NCBI GenBank assembly: GCA_947460165.1
Contig: CANHKH010000083.1
Span: 1 to 9,902 of the forward strand
From: Comamonadaceae bacterium
GTDB lineage: Bacteria > Pseudomonadota > Gammaproteobacteria > Burkholderiales > Burkholderiaceae_C
DNA: 9,902 bases
Direction of reading: 5' to 3'
The position numbers and the translations under genes were made by a program. The notes beneath the pieces are model-generated. The model saw only the letters and a list, made by a program, of their open reading frames with translations. It made no database searches and was not told where the DNA came from. Of the stretch, positions 1-6,272 are shown one piece after another (position 1 is the first letter of the stretch; every line of letters starts with the position of its first letter).

Positions 1-14
1 GAATTGACAGCCAT
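1..14 (-). CDS. Possible 5' end of a late flagellar gene (flagellin?), cut by window edge
   Basis: An ATG at bases 14-12 on the minus strand opens a frame reading Met-Ala-Val-Asn-Ser before the window ends. Only four full codons and part of a fifth are visible, so the product cannot be identified from its own sequence. The case rests on position. The ATG lies about 33 bases downstream of a strong sigma-28 promoter match at 48-74, directly after flgL, and a weak purine-rich stretch (GAAAGA, about 21-26) precedes it. Flagellin genes are the typical sigma-28 targets and often begin Met-Ala followed by an Asn-containing stretch. A chemoreceptor or another late motility gene is equally possible. 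Confidence 0.35.
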
Positions 15-47
15 ATCAGATCTTTCGTGTGGGGGTGATCAAACCCA

Positions 48-74
48 AGATCGGCAGCACATGAACAAACTTGA
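48..74 (-). promoter_or_regulatory. Sigma-28 (FliA) promoter
   Basis: On the minus strand the sequence reads TCAAGTTT, then 11 bases, then GCCGATCT. The classical FliA consensus is TAAAGTTT-N11-GCCGATAA, so the match is 7 of 8 in the -35 element and 6 of 8 in the -10 element, with exact spacing. It lies between the flgL stop codon and an ATG at base 14, which would leave a 5' leader of roughly 25 bases. The promoter points away from flgL, towards the gene running off the left edge. Spacing and position support it; transcription has not been shown. Confidence 0.8.
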
Positions 75-85
75 ACCCACCACGA

Positions 86-1021
86 TCACCGCAGATAGCT
101 GAACAAGCTCAGCTGAGATATTTTGGAAAAACTGCTTTGCGCCGCTTCGAGCGACATCATTTGCTTGTTCATCTGGGTGATGGCCTTGGCATAGTCCAGG
201 TCTTCCACCGACGACAAGTTCATCTTGATGGTGTTGGTCAGGTCTTCCAGGGTGGTGGTTTGCTGGTCCAGGCTGCTCATGTCGGTGCCTATATCGGCTT
301 GGGCCAGCACCAAACCGTCGATCAAGGCATCTACTTCTTGGTTACCGCGCTGCATATTGGCTTGGCTGGAGTTGGCCACGGCGGCCACCAGGTCGTCCAG
401 CGACTGGAAAAAGCCCACGCCTGTGCTGGCGCCAGTGTCCGCGTCGGTGCGCACCACGCGGGCGAACACCTCGGGGCCGGCCCGGTTGGTGGGCAAGGTG
501 CGCTGGTCGCCGATGAGCACTTCCATGCGGGTGCGGTCGCCTTGGTAGACGGGCGAGCCGGTGGGCTCGCCCTCTGGTGGCGCAAAAGCGGGCTGGCCCA
601 CCCGGCTGCCTGAAAAAAGATGGTTGCCGCTGGTGTCTTGGGCGTTGGCCATGCTCAAAATTTGCTCACGCAGGCCCTTGAGCTCGGTGGCAATGGACTG
701 GCGGTCAGCGCCAGACAAAGTGTCGTTGGAGGCCTGCACCGTCAATTCTTTGACGCGAAACATCAGGGAGATAGCGTTTTCTACGGCATTGGCCTCGGTG
801 TCCAGCCTGGCCTTGACCAAGCCCATGTTGCTCATGAAGTTCTCTTGGCGACTGAGCAAAGACTTGTAGCGCTGAATCAAAGACGACTGCTGCGGCTCGT
901 CGCTGGGCTGGAGCACCTGCTTGCCGCTGGCCACCTGGGCTTGGCTTTTGACCAGCCTGGACTGCACCTGGCTCATTTGGTGGGAGGCACGGTCAAACAA
1001 AAAGCTGTTGGAAATTTTCAT
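86..1021 (-). CDS. flgL: Flagellar hook-filament junction protein FlgL (HAP3)
   Basis: FlgL (311 aa) is the second junction protein between hook and filament. It is exported by the flagellar type III system and sits distal to FlgK. The length is close to that of enterobacterial FlgL. The N-terminus starts MKISNSFLFDRA and carries the flagellin-type helix with a SGKQVLQPSDEP turn (about residues 32-43). Long helices follow to about residue 125, then a short variable domain (about 130-195). The C-terminal helix ends with the family hallmark LEAAQSSFSKISQLSLFSYL (292-310). The ATG at 1021 is chosen because this family begins MKIS/MRIS. No clear Shine-Dalgarno precedes it and the gap from flgK is 37 bases, so translation may depend on coupling. 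It is the last gene of the operon, and no hairpin-plus-T-tract terminator follows it inside the window. Confidence 0.95.
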   Translation of the reverse strand: MKISNSFLFDRASHQMSQVQSRLVKSQAQVASGKQVLQPSDEPQQSSLIQRYKSLLSRQENFMSNMGLVKARLDTEANAVENAISLMFRVKELTVQASNDTLSGADRQSIATELKGLREQILSMANAQDTSGNHLFSGSRVGQPAFAPPEGEPTGSPVYQGDRTRMEVLIGDQRTLPTNRAGPEVFARVVRTDADTGASTGVGFFQSLDDLVAAVANSSQANMQRGNQEVDALIDGLVLAQADIGTDMSSLDQQTTTLEDLTNTIKMNLSSVEDLDYAKAITQMNKQMMSLEAAQSSFSKISQLSLFSYLR

Positions 1022-1058
1022 GGGACGGGCCAGCTTGAATTGAAAAAATCAGCGCGCA

Positions 1059-3827
1059 TCAACGCAGCGCAATCATGGTGTCAAACAACTGCGAGGCCAC
1101 TTGCATGACCTTGGCCGAGGCCTGGTAGGCCTGCTGAAAGCGGATCAAGTTGGCCGCTTCTTCGTCGAGGTTGACGCCGGAGACCTTGTCGCGGTTTTCT
1201 TCGGCCTGGTCGCGCACCACGGTCAGCGCGTCGCGGGCAATGGCCGACTGCTGGGACACATTGCCCATGTCGTTGGTGTGGTCGATGTAGGCGCCAGACA
1301 GGGTTTTGCCGCCCGGGAAAATAGCCGCCCGGTCCAGCGCAGCCATCGCACGTATGTTGTCGTTGTTGCCTTTGCCGTCGCGGTTGCCGTCGAGCACAAA
1401 GCGGTCGCCCACCACAGGCGGCGAGTTGAATGAAATGTTCAGCCCCCGGTAGGAGATGCCCGTGAACAAATCATCGGGGTCCAGGTTGCGCTCGGCGAGC
1501 ACGGTGCCTGTGCCAGTCTCGGTGATGCGAAAGCGCAGCTGGCCGGGCGTCACAGGCGCCACGAAGGAGATCTCCATGGGGTGGGCGCGCAGGTCTTCAG
1601 ACACGCTGACCGCCGCCCCCTGGAAGCTGGCCGACACACGGGCATTGCTGCCTTGGCTGTCACTGACCAGCACCATCACGTCATCAGGCACCACACCCTT
1701 GATCGTGGCGCTGGTGCGAAAGCCTAAATCGGCCAACATGGTGGGCTTGCCGTTCGCGCCAAAGCCCAACTCAACAGGCGTGTCTTGACCTGTCACCAGT
1801 GCGCGCTCCACGCTCACTCGACCTATATAAGTGCCGGGGGTCACATTCAGGGCATTGCCGCCGTTGACGAGCAAGGGCTCAATGGTGATGTTCTCGCCCT
1901 CATGGCCCTGGGTGTTGGTCAGCACCAGCTCGCCGTCCGAGGTGAGCTCGGCCTGCACCCGGCTGGTGGCGCTTTGGGCGTTGATGGCCTGCACCAGGCC
2001 GGCGGCAGTGCCAAAGCCACCGCTGGGCGGCGTGATGCTCACGCCATTGAGCACCAAGGAGCGGTCCAGTTGGAATTGGTCGGCAAAGCTGCGCACCTCG
2101 TTGCTGGCGGTGGCGCTGATGCCCAGGGCCTGGCCGGCGGTGTTCAACCACGCTGCCACCTCGGTGGCCTGCAAGCTGCCATTGGTCGCCTGCAACTCAG
2201 GCAAAGCCTGGCCATTGAGTGTGAGTGCGCCTGCGGCAATGCCGGCCACGCCAGCGCGCAGGCGATCGCCTTGCAGCAGGGCCGGCAAGGATTTGCCGCT
2301 GACCAGCTCGTCGGTGCCGGTGAAAGCTTGCTGGCGGCCCACCTCGGCGCGGGCGCCGTAAAACACCTGGATGTCTCGGTAGGCGTCTTGGCCAGACACA
2401 CCCAGGTAGGCGGCCGAGTAGCTGGCACCCGCTTGCATGCCGGGCATGCCCAGCAAGCTGGCTTGGCCGTCGGCCGACAAGGGTGTACCCAACAGGTGAC
2501 GGCCATCGCGGGTGATCAGCTGCAGTTGCTGCTCGCCTTGGGCATCGCTCAAGGCCATCGACACATTTTTCATGCCTGCCGGAATGTGCGTGACGCTGGC
2601 CAAGCCGGTGGTGGCCGAGACCTGAAACACTTTGGACGCCGAGGCATGGTCGTTGTTAAGCAGCACCTGGTCCAGCGCCTTGGGCGGGCCATAAACAGGA
2701 TTGGCAAAGCTCACGGTGGCGTCGGCTTTGCCGACATTGTTGGCGTTTTCAATGACGCGAAACTGCGCGGCCGCAGCCAAGCGCATGGGGTCACTGATAG
2801 CCAGTTTCATACCCCCGGCCATGCGCCTGGCGCCAGCCTCCACCCTGAACAGGTCGCCTCCCATTTGGCCATAAGCGTCCACGCCGGTGCGGTGCAGCGC
2901 ATTGACCTCTTTCATGAGCGTGCCCGCCACGGTGTCCAGCGCGCTGCGGCTGCTGTCGAGCACCTGCTCTCTGAAACTCATGATGCCGGCCAACTTGCCG
3001 CTGGTCACGCCCGCCAGCGATCGGGGCTGCTGACCGTAGGGGTCCAGCACCAAGCCAATGCGGTCAGGGTTTTGGGGGTCGGTGTAGCTGCCTATGCGCA
3101 CGGCATTGATGCCCTGGACGATCAGGTCTTTGTCTGGCGCGCTGCCCAGGCTCACATTGACCGAGCCATTGGCGCCAAAACTGGTGCGTATGCGCACATG
3201 CTCAGACATCTCGCGCAAGAGGCGGTCGCGCTGATCCAGCAGTTCGGCCGGCTGCTTGGTGACGCTGCCGTGCTTGGACATTTGCACGTTGATGGCGGCC
3301 AGTTGCTGCGCCAAGGTGTTGACGGTGCCCACGCTGCCTTCCACAGCGTCACGGCTTTCGGTGTCCACCAAGTCCAGCTGGCTGGAAATCAGGCTAAAGC
3401 GCGAATTCAAGCCCTCGGCCGAGCGGAAAAACTCGCCGCGCAACACGGTAGACGCCGGGTCGGTGGACAAGCCTCTGGCGGCAGAGAAAAATTCGTCGAG
3501 TGCGCTGACCAGGCCCGCGTTTTCACTGCCCATGACGTCCACCACGCGGTTGGTGTATTCCACCATGGGCTCTTGGCTGGACAACTCGCTGATGCTGTTG
3601 CGCAAGTTCAAATCGGCAAAAGCGTCGTACTGGCGCTTGACGCGCTCGTACACCACGCCGGTGCCAAGGTAGGCACCGCCAATTTGGCGCGGTGGGGCCG
3701 AGCTCAGACCCACCTCTTGGCGGGAATAGCCTTCGGTAGACACGTTGGCAATGTTGTTGCCCACAGTGCCCAAGGCCAACTGGTAGGCCGTGACGGCGGT
3801 GCCGGCCACGCCTAAAAGGTCGCTCAT
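1059..3827 (-). CDS. flgK: Flagellar hook-filament junction protein FlgK (HAP1), enlarged
   Basis: FlgK is the first junction protein, placed on the hook tip under FlgL. Its ends are typical: the N-terminal rod-type motif with NNIANVSTEGYSR (residues 24-36), a coiled helical D1 region to about 330, and a C-terminal D0 helix with NLDEEAANLIRFQQAYQASA (886-905) ending in DTMIALR. At 922 aa it is far longer than the roughly 550 aa of enterobacterial FlgK. The extra length lies in the surface-exposed middle, about 340-820. That middle holds two stretches resembling flagellin_IN motifs: LTLNG at 535 with a following helix, and LVLNGVSI at 591 with LVQAINA at 611 and LVLTNTQG at 634. The ATG overlaps the flgJ stop (ATGA), and AGGAGC lies 6 bases upstream, which fixes the start. 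The frame is intact throughout. Confidence 0.96.
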   Translation of the reverse strand: MSDLLGVAGTAVTAYQLALGTVGNNIANVSTEGYSRQEVGLSSAPPRQIGGAYLGTGVVYERVKRQYDAFADLNLRNSISELSSQEPMVEYTNRVVDVMGSENAGLVSALDEFFSAARGLSTDPASTVLRGEFFRSAEGLNSRFSLISSQLDLVDTESRDAVEGSVGTVNTLAQQLAAINVQMSKHGSVTKQPAELLDQRDRLLREMSEHVRIRTSFGANGSVNVSLGSAPDKDLIVQGINAVRIGSYTDPQNPDRIGLVLDPYGQQPRSLAGVTSGKLAGIMSFREQVLDSSRSALDTVAGTLMKEVNALHRTGVDAYGQMGGDLFRVEAGARRMAGGMKLAISDPMRLAAAAQFRVIENANNVGKADATVSFANPVYGPPKALDQVLLNNDHASASKVFQVSATTGLASVTHIPAGMKNVSMALSDAQGEQQLQLITRDGRHLLGTPLSADGQASLLGMPGMQAGASYSAAYLGVSGQDAYRDIQVFYGARAEVGRQQAFTGTDELVSGKSLPALLQGDRLRAGVAGIAAGALTLNGQALPELQATNGSLQATEVAAWLNTAGQALGISATASNEVRSFADQFQLDRSLVLNGVSITPPSGGFGTAAGLVQAINAQSATSRVQAELTSDGELVLTNTQGHEGENITIEPLLVNGGNALNVTPGTYIGRVSVERALVTGQDTPVELGFGANGKPTMLADLGFRTSATIKGVVPDDVMVLVSDSQGSNARVSASFQGAAVSVSEDLRAHPMEISFVAPVTPGQLRFRITETGTGTVLAERNLDPDDLFTGISYRGLNISFNSPPVVGDRFVLDGNRDGKGNNDNIRAMAALDRAAIFPGGKTLSGAYIDHTNDMGNVSQQSAIARDALTVVRDQAEENRDKVSGVNLDEEAANLIRFQQAYQASAKVMQVASQLFDTMIALR

Positions 3828-4324
3828 GGCAAGCTCCTAGGGGTCAAGCCAGGCACACGGCTCAATGGCATGGGCGCGCCTGGGAACTGCAGCGCCCCCA
3901 GGGCCGCCGGTTTGGGCTGCAAGCTCAGGCCGGGCTGAGCGGGGTTGAGTGGCAGGCCTTTTTGCAAGGTGCCGGCTTCGCGGGCGGCCAAGGCATCGGC
4001 CGTGGAGCTGACCGCGCCCATCTGGCGGGACTGCACGTCCACCAGCATGTCGGCCAGGCCCACGGCGCCGCGCCTGGCCATGGCCATGGAGACCTCTTTG
4101 TCAAACATGGCTTCAAAGGTGTCGGCATGCGGCGAGGAGGTGAGCTCGCTTTTTTCGATGGAGTCGCGCATGGACTTCATCATCATTTGCAGGAACAAGG
4201 CCTCAAACTGCTGCGCGGTTTCGCGCAGGGCCGACTTGCCGTCGCGGGCGGCTTGCCCGCGCAGCTCGCCCAGGCCCTGAAAGTCCAGGTAGCTGCGGGC
4301 GGTGGCGTTGGAGGTGGGTTCCAT
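3824..4324 (-). CDS. flgJ: Rod-assembly protein FlgJ, single-domain form lacking the hydrolase domain
   Basis: FlgJ acts in the periplasm as a scaffold or cap for rod growth. In many beta- and gammaproteobacteria a C-terminal glucosaminidase domain also opens the peptidoglycan. This copy is only 166 aa. The rod-binding domain is clear (about 32-98): ETAQQFEALFLQMMMKSMRD, then DTFEAMFDKEVSMAMARRGAVGLADMLV. After about residue 110 the chain is an Ala/Pro/Leu-rich tail with no catalytic domain, ending PRSLP. The stop codon is part of the ATGA overlap with flgK, so this looks like a settled short gene and not a recent frameshift. The start at 4324 lies 22 bases after flgI and lacks an obvious Shine-Dalgarno, so coupling to flgI is likely. 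Confidence 0.93.
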   Translation of the reverse strand: MEPTSNATARSYLDFQGLGELRGQAARDGKSALRETAQQFEALFLQMMMKSMRDSIEKSELTSSPHADTFEAMFDKEVSMAMARRGAVGLADMLVDVQSRQMGAVSSTADALAAREAGTLQKGLPLNPAQPGLSLQPKPAALGALQFPGAPMPLSRVPGLTPRSLP

Positions 4325-4346
4325 GGCTTGAGTTTGAATCTGGCGA

Positions 4347-5486
4347 TCAGATGATCAGCAGCTCGGCGCGCAAGCTGCCCGAACTCTTGAGCGCTTCAAG
4401 AATGGCAATCAGCGCCGAGGGCGAGGCGCCCACCTGGTTGACCGCGTCCACAATTTGGCGCAGGTCCACCCCGGGCTGGAACATGAACATGGGGTTTTTG
4501 GGCTCGTTGACCGCCACCTCGGCGTTTTGCACGCCCACCGTCTGGCCACCGGCCAGCGGGTTGGGCTGAGAGACCTCGTTGGTGGCCGATATCGCCACCG
4601 AGATGGTGCCGTGCGAGACAGCCGCGGCAGTGACCCGCACATTGCGGCTGATGACCACCGTGCCCGTGCGGGCGTTGACCACCACGCGGGCAGGCGGCTC
4701 GCCGGGTTGAACCTCCAGGTTCTCCACCATGCTCATGAAGGCCACGCGCTGGCTCACGTCTTGCGGCGCCCGCACCGCCACAGACACGCTGTCCACGGCC
4801 TGGGCCACGCCCTCGCCAAAGCGGCTGTTGATGGCATTGACAATGGCCGTGGTGGTGGTGAAGTCGCCCTCGCGCACATTCAAAATGAGTTGTTCAGCAC
4901 TGGCAAAAGGGCTGTCCACGATGCGCTCGACCGTGGCGCCACCGGGCACCCGCGACGAGGTGGGCACGCCAATGACCACTTTGGAGCCCGCCGCGCTGGC
5001 GTCAATGCCGGTGGCCGTGAGCGAGCCCTGCGCCAAGGCGTAGACCTCGCCGTCCACACCGCGCAAGCTGGCCAAGAGCAGCGTGCCGCCGCGCAAATTG
5101 CTGGCCTTGCCAATGGCAGAGACCGTGATGTCGATTTTTTGACCGGGCTTGGCAAAGCCCGGGAGCTCGGCCGTGATCATCACCGCCGCCACGTTCTTGA
5201 TGTCCATCTTGCCGGCGGTGGCCGCTGTTTCAAAGTCGGCCAAAGCCCCTTCCATGGCCACGCCCATGCGGCTGAGCATGGTTTTCATGCTTTGCGCCGT
5301 GAAAGACACATCCGAGCCATCGCCCGTGCCTTGCAAACCCACCACCAGACCGTAGCCTATGAGTTGATTCGTGCGCTTGGCGGCCAAATTGGCCAGGTCC
5401 TTGATGCGGTCGGCTCGGGCAGCCGTGGGCAACAAAGCGCCTGCGGCCAAGGCCAGGCTGATGAATAAAGGGGCAATACGGGTCAT
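4347..5486 (-). CDS. flgI: Flagellar P-ring protein FlgI
   Basis: FlgI forms the P ring in the peptidoglycan layer, a bushing around the distal rod. It is secreted by Sec. Starting at the ATG at 5486 gives 379 aa with a normal signal peptide, MTRIAPLF then a hydrophobic core, ending ARA before DRIKDLA (about residue 25/26). Family features follow: NQLIGYGLVVGLQGTGDGSD near 40-60, QPGEPPARVVVNARTGTVVI in the middle, and a C-terminal DAVNQVGASPSALIAILEAL ending in AELLII. The frame extends 11 codons upstream to a TTG, but AAGGAA lies 5 bases before the ATG and the signal peptide begins there, so the ATG is preferred. Normally flgI follows flgH directly; here 786 bases with a RAYT gene and REP elements separate them. 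Confidence 0.95.
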   Translation of the reverse strand: MTRIAPLFISLALAAGALLPTAARADRIKDLANLAAKRTNQLIGYGLVVGLQGTGDGSDVSFTAQSMKTMLSRMGVAMEGALADFETAATAGKMDIKNVAAVMITAELPGFAKPGQKIDITVSAIGKASNLRGGTLLLASLRGVDGEVYALAQGSLTATGIDASAAGSKVVIGVPTSSRVPGGATVERIVDSPFASAEQLILNVREGDFTTTTAIVNAINSRFGEGVAQAVDSVSVAVRAPQDVSQRVAFMSMVENLEVQPGEPPARVVVNARTGTVVISRNVRVTAAAVSHGTISVAISATNEVSQPNPLAGGQTVGVQNAEVAVNEPKNPMFMFQPGVDLRQIVDAVNQVGASPSALIAILEALKSSGSLRAELLII

Positions 5487-5491
5487 GACGA

Positions 5492-5497
5492 TTCCTT
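5492..5497 (-). promoter_or_regulatory. Ribosome binding site of flgI, decides the start
   Basis: AAGGAA on the minus strand, 5 bases before the ATG at 5486. It favours that ATG over an in-frame TTG at 5519 that has no comparable site. Confidence 0.75.
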
Positions 5498-5514
5498 GAC
5501 AGAGCCCAGATATA

Positions 5515-5530
5515 AGCAAAAGCCGCGCCC
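5515..5530 (-). promoter_or_regulatory. Weak sigma-54-like element upstream of flgI
   Basis: The minus strand reads GGGCGCG, 4 bases, then TTGCT. This keeps the GG and GC pair with 10 bases between them, as in the sigma-54 consensus TGGCACR-N4-TTGCW, and matches 5 of 7 plus 5 of 5 positions. It would start transcription about 20 bases before flgI, which the upstream insertion might otherwise uncouple from the operon. A match of this quality can occur by chance in GC-rich DNA, and many Burkholderiales control these genes by FlhDC and sigma-70, so this is only a candidate. Confidence 0.2.
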
Positions 5531-5584
5531 GGTTTGATCAGTGGGTGTCTACGGGGGGTGATGACCGTGTTTTGTATGTGCGCC

Positions 5585-5598
5585 GCCCCTGCAGGGGC
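5585..5598. repeat. Perfect 14-base palindrome overlapping REP1
   Basis: GCCCCTGCAGGGGC is a perfect inverted repeat. It overlaps the foot of the first REP-like element and extends its secondary structure toward flgI. It may be part of the REP unit or chance. Confidence 0.5.
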
Positions 5599-5613
5599 TG
5601 GCCTGCCGGCGAA
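5591..5613 (+). repeat. REP-like element 1 (GGGG variant)
   Basis: A 23-base element with a GGGG tetranucleotide followed by an imperfect palindrome (CTGGCCTGCCGG) and ending CGAA. Read in the opposite sense it matches REP2 at 19 of 23 bases. Together the two form an inverted pair like a BIME. REP elements of this form, a GGAG/GTAG-type tetranucleotide then a palindrome, are the known partners of RAYT proteins. Confidence 0.75.
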
Positions 5614-5649
5614 TCTTTGCCTGCGGCAACGGCCCGCTGACCGCCACCC

Positions 5650-5672
5650 TTCGCCAGCAGGCTGGCTCCTGC
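5650..5672 (-). repeat. REP-like element 2 (GGAG type)
   Basis: On the minus strand it reads GCAGGAG, then the palindrome CCAGCCTGCTGG, then CGAA. It matches REP3 on the other side of the RAYT gene, in the same orientation, at 20 of 23 bases. Confidence 0.8.
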
Positions 5673-5706
5673 AAAAACCAGCTCCGGCTGCCCTGGGGGG
5701 GCTGAC

Positions 5707-6150
5707 TCACACCCAAATCGCATCCCAATGCGAATAGGCGCCGGTTTTGCTGACCAAACCAGCACGCACGGGGCTGTAGACCACGTATCGGGCCACCTCT
5801 GCCAGGTCATCTTCATGCCGCAGAGCACGGTCATGAAACCCCTTTTGCCATAGGTCAAGGCCAACCGCTTTGGTGGAAAGCGACTTCATGCGCTGCACGC
5901 ACTGCGACAGGCTGTCACCGCCCACGAGTTGCATCAGCCAATGCAGTGGGTCGGGCATGACCCCATGCGCCAGCGTGTGTGCCCTGGCTTCCACGTCAGG
6001 CTGACGCAGAACCCGGACAAGCTTGCGGGCTGCAGTGAAATTGGCAAACACAGCCACCCTGTGCAGCATCACGGTCGTCACCAGGTACACGCCTTGTGGC
6101 TGAGAAAAACGACCCAATCGCAATTGGTGTGCGCGATCCTCGTGCGCCAT
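5707..6150 (-). CDS. REP-associated tyrosine transposase (RAYT, Y1_Tnp/HUH family), motif altered
   Basis: RAYT proteins are single-copy relatives of IS200/IS605 transposases that cut and join single-stranded REP palindromes. From the ATG at 6150 the protein is 147 aa, a usual size. Family features in order are GRFSQPQGVYLVTTV (13-27), VFANFTAARKLVR (34-46), VMPDPLHWLMQL (64-75), WQKGFHDRALRHEDDL (101-116), ARYVVYSPVRAGLV (120-133) and a HWDAIWV end. Tyr122 sits where the catalytic tyrosine is expected. The HUH motif, normally H-x-H after VMPD, reads Pro68-Leu69-His70, so the first metal-binding histidine is missing. The start is chosen over a TTG at 6168 because GGAGGG lies 7 bases upstream. 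The gene lies between flgH and flgI in the operon direction, with REP-like elements on both sides. Otherwise the frame is intact. Confidence 0.9.
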   Translation of the reverse strand: MAHEDRAHQLRLGRFSQPQGVYLVTTVMLHRVAVFANFTAARKLVRVLRQPDVEARAHTLAHGVMPDPLHWLMQLVGGDSLSQCVQRMKSLSTKAVGLDLWQKGFHDRALRHEDDLAEVARYVVYSPVRAGLVSKTGAYSHWDAIWV

Positions 6151-6157
6151 GGAGCAA

Positions 6158-6163
6158 CCCTCC
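6158..6163 (-). promoter_or_regulatory. Ribosome binding site of the RAYT gene, decides the start
   Basis: GGAGGG on the minus strand, 7 bases before the ATG at 6150. It supports that start over the in-frame TTG at 6168. Confidence 0.7.
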
Positions 6164-6229
6164 GTCAAGCGTCATGGCAGGGGTGCGCATTGAGGAGATC
6201 CAGGTGCCAAAAGCTTTTTTTATGGCCCA

Positions 6230-6252
6230 TTCGTCAGCAGGCTGGCTCCCAC
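6230..6252 (-). repeat. REP-like element 3 (GGAG type)
   Basis: On the minus strand it reads GTGGGAG, then CCAGCCTGCTGA, then CGAA, just 20 bases past the flgH stop codon. It matches REP2 in the same orientation at 20 of 23 bases, so the RAYT gene lies between two direct REP copies. The GTGGGAG-palindrome form resembles the REP families known from Pseudomonas. Confidence 0.8.
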
Positions 6253-6272
6253 AAAGACAAGGAGGGCGCAGC

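Larger units (their letters stand above)
5591..5672. repeat. Inverted REP pair (BIME-like) between RAYT and flgI
   Basis: REP1 and REP2 face each other with 36 bases between them. In RNA from the operon the two 23-base arms can pair at 20 of 23 positions, counting one G-U pair, giving a long stem and loop in the leader of flgI. No T tract follows, so it is not an ordinary intrinsic terminator. It could stabilise the upstream message or act as a pause or processing site. Function is inference. Confidence 0.65.

Noticed and set aside
15..85. A terminator after flgL
   Set aside because: I saw only a weak imperfect inverted repeat (bases 25-36 with 77-86) and no T tract, and it spans the sigma-28 promoter.
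1785..3815. A 676-codon open frame on the plus strand opposite flgK
   Set aside because: It is antisense to a clear FlgK with recognisable ends. Long antisense open frames are common in GC-rich genes, and its composition (rich in Ala, Gly, His, Gln) matches no family I know.
5538..5864. A 108-codon minus-strand frame overlapping the RAYT 3' end and the REP pair
   Set aside because: It overlaps the true RAYT frame and runs through the REP palindromes. It has no family resemblance and no good ribosome site.
6187..6209. TGGCACC on the minus strand, like the -24 box of a sigma-54 promoter, upstream of RAYT
   Set aside because: The -12 box (TTGC) is absent at the required distance, where the bases read TCTCC.
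6206..6226. Seven T bases and a partial inverted repeat (GCCAAAAGC / TATGGC), like a plus-strand terminator
   Set aside because: The stem is short and imperfect, the T run lies inside it, and no plus-strand gene ends here.
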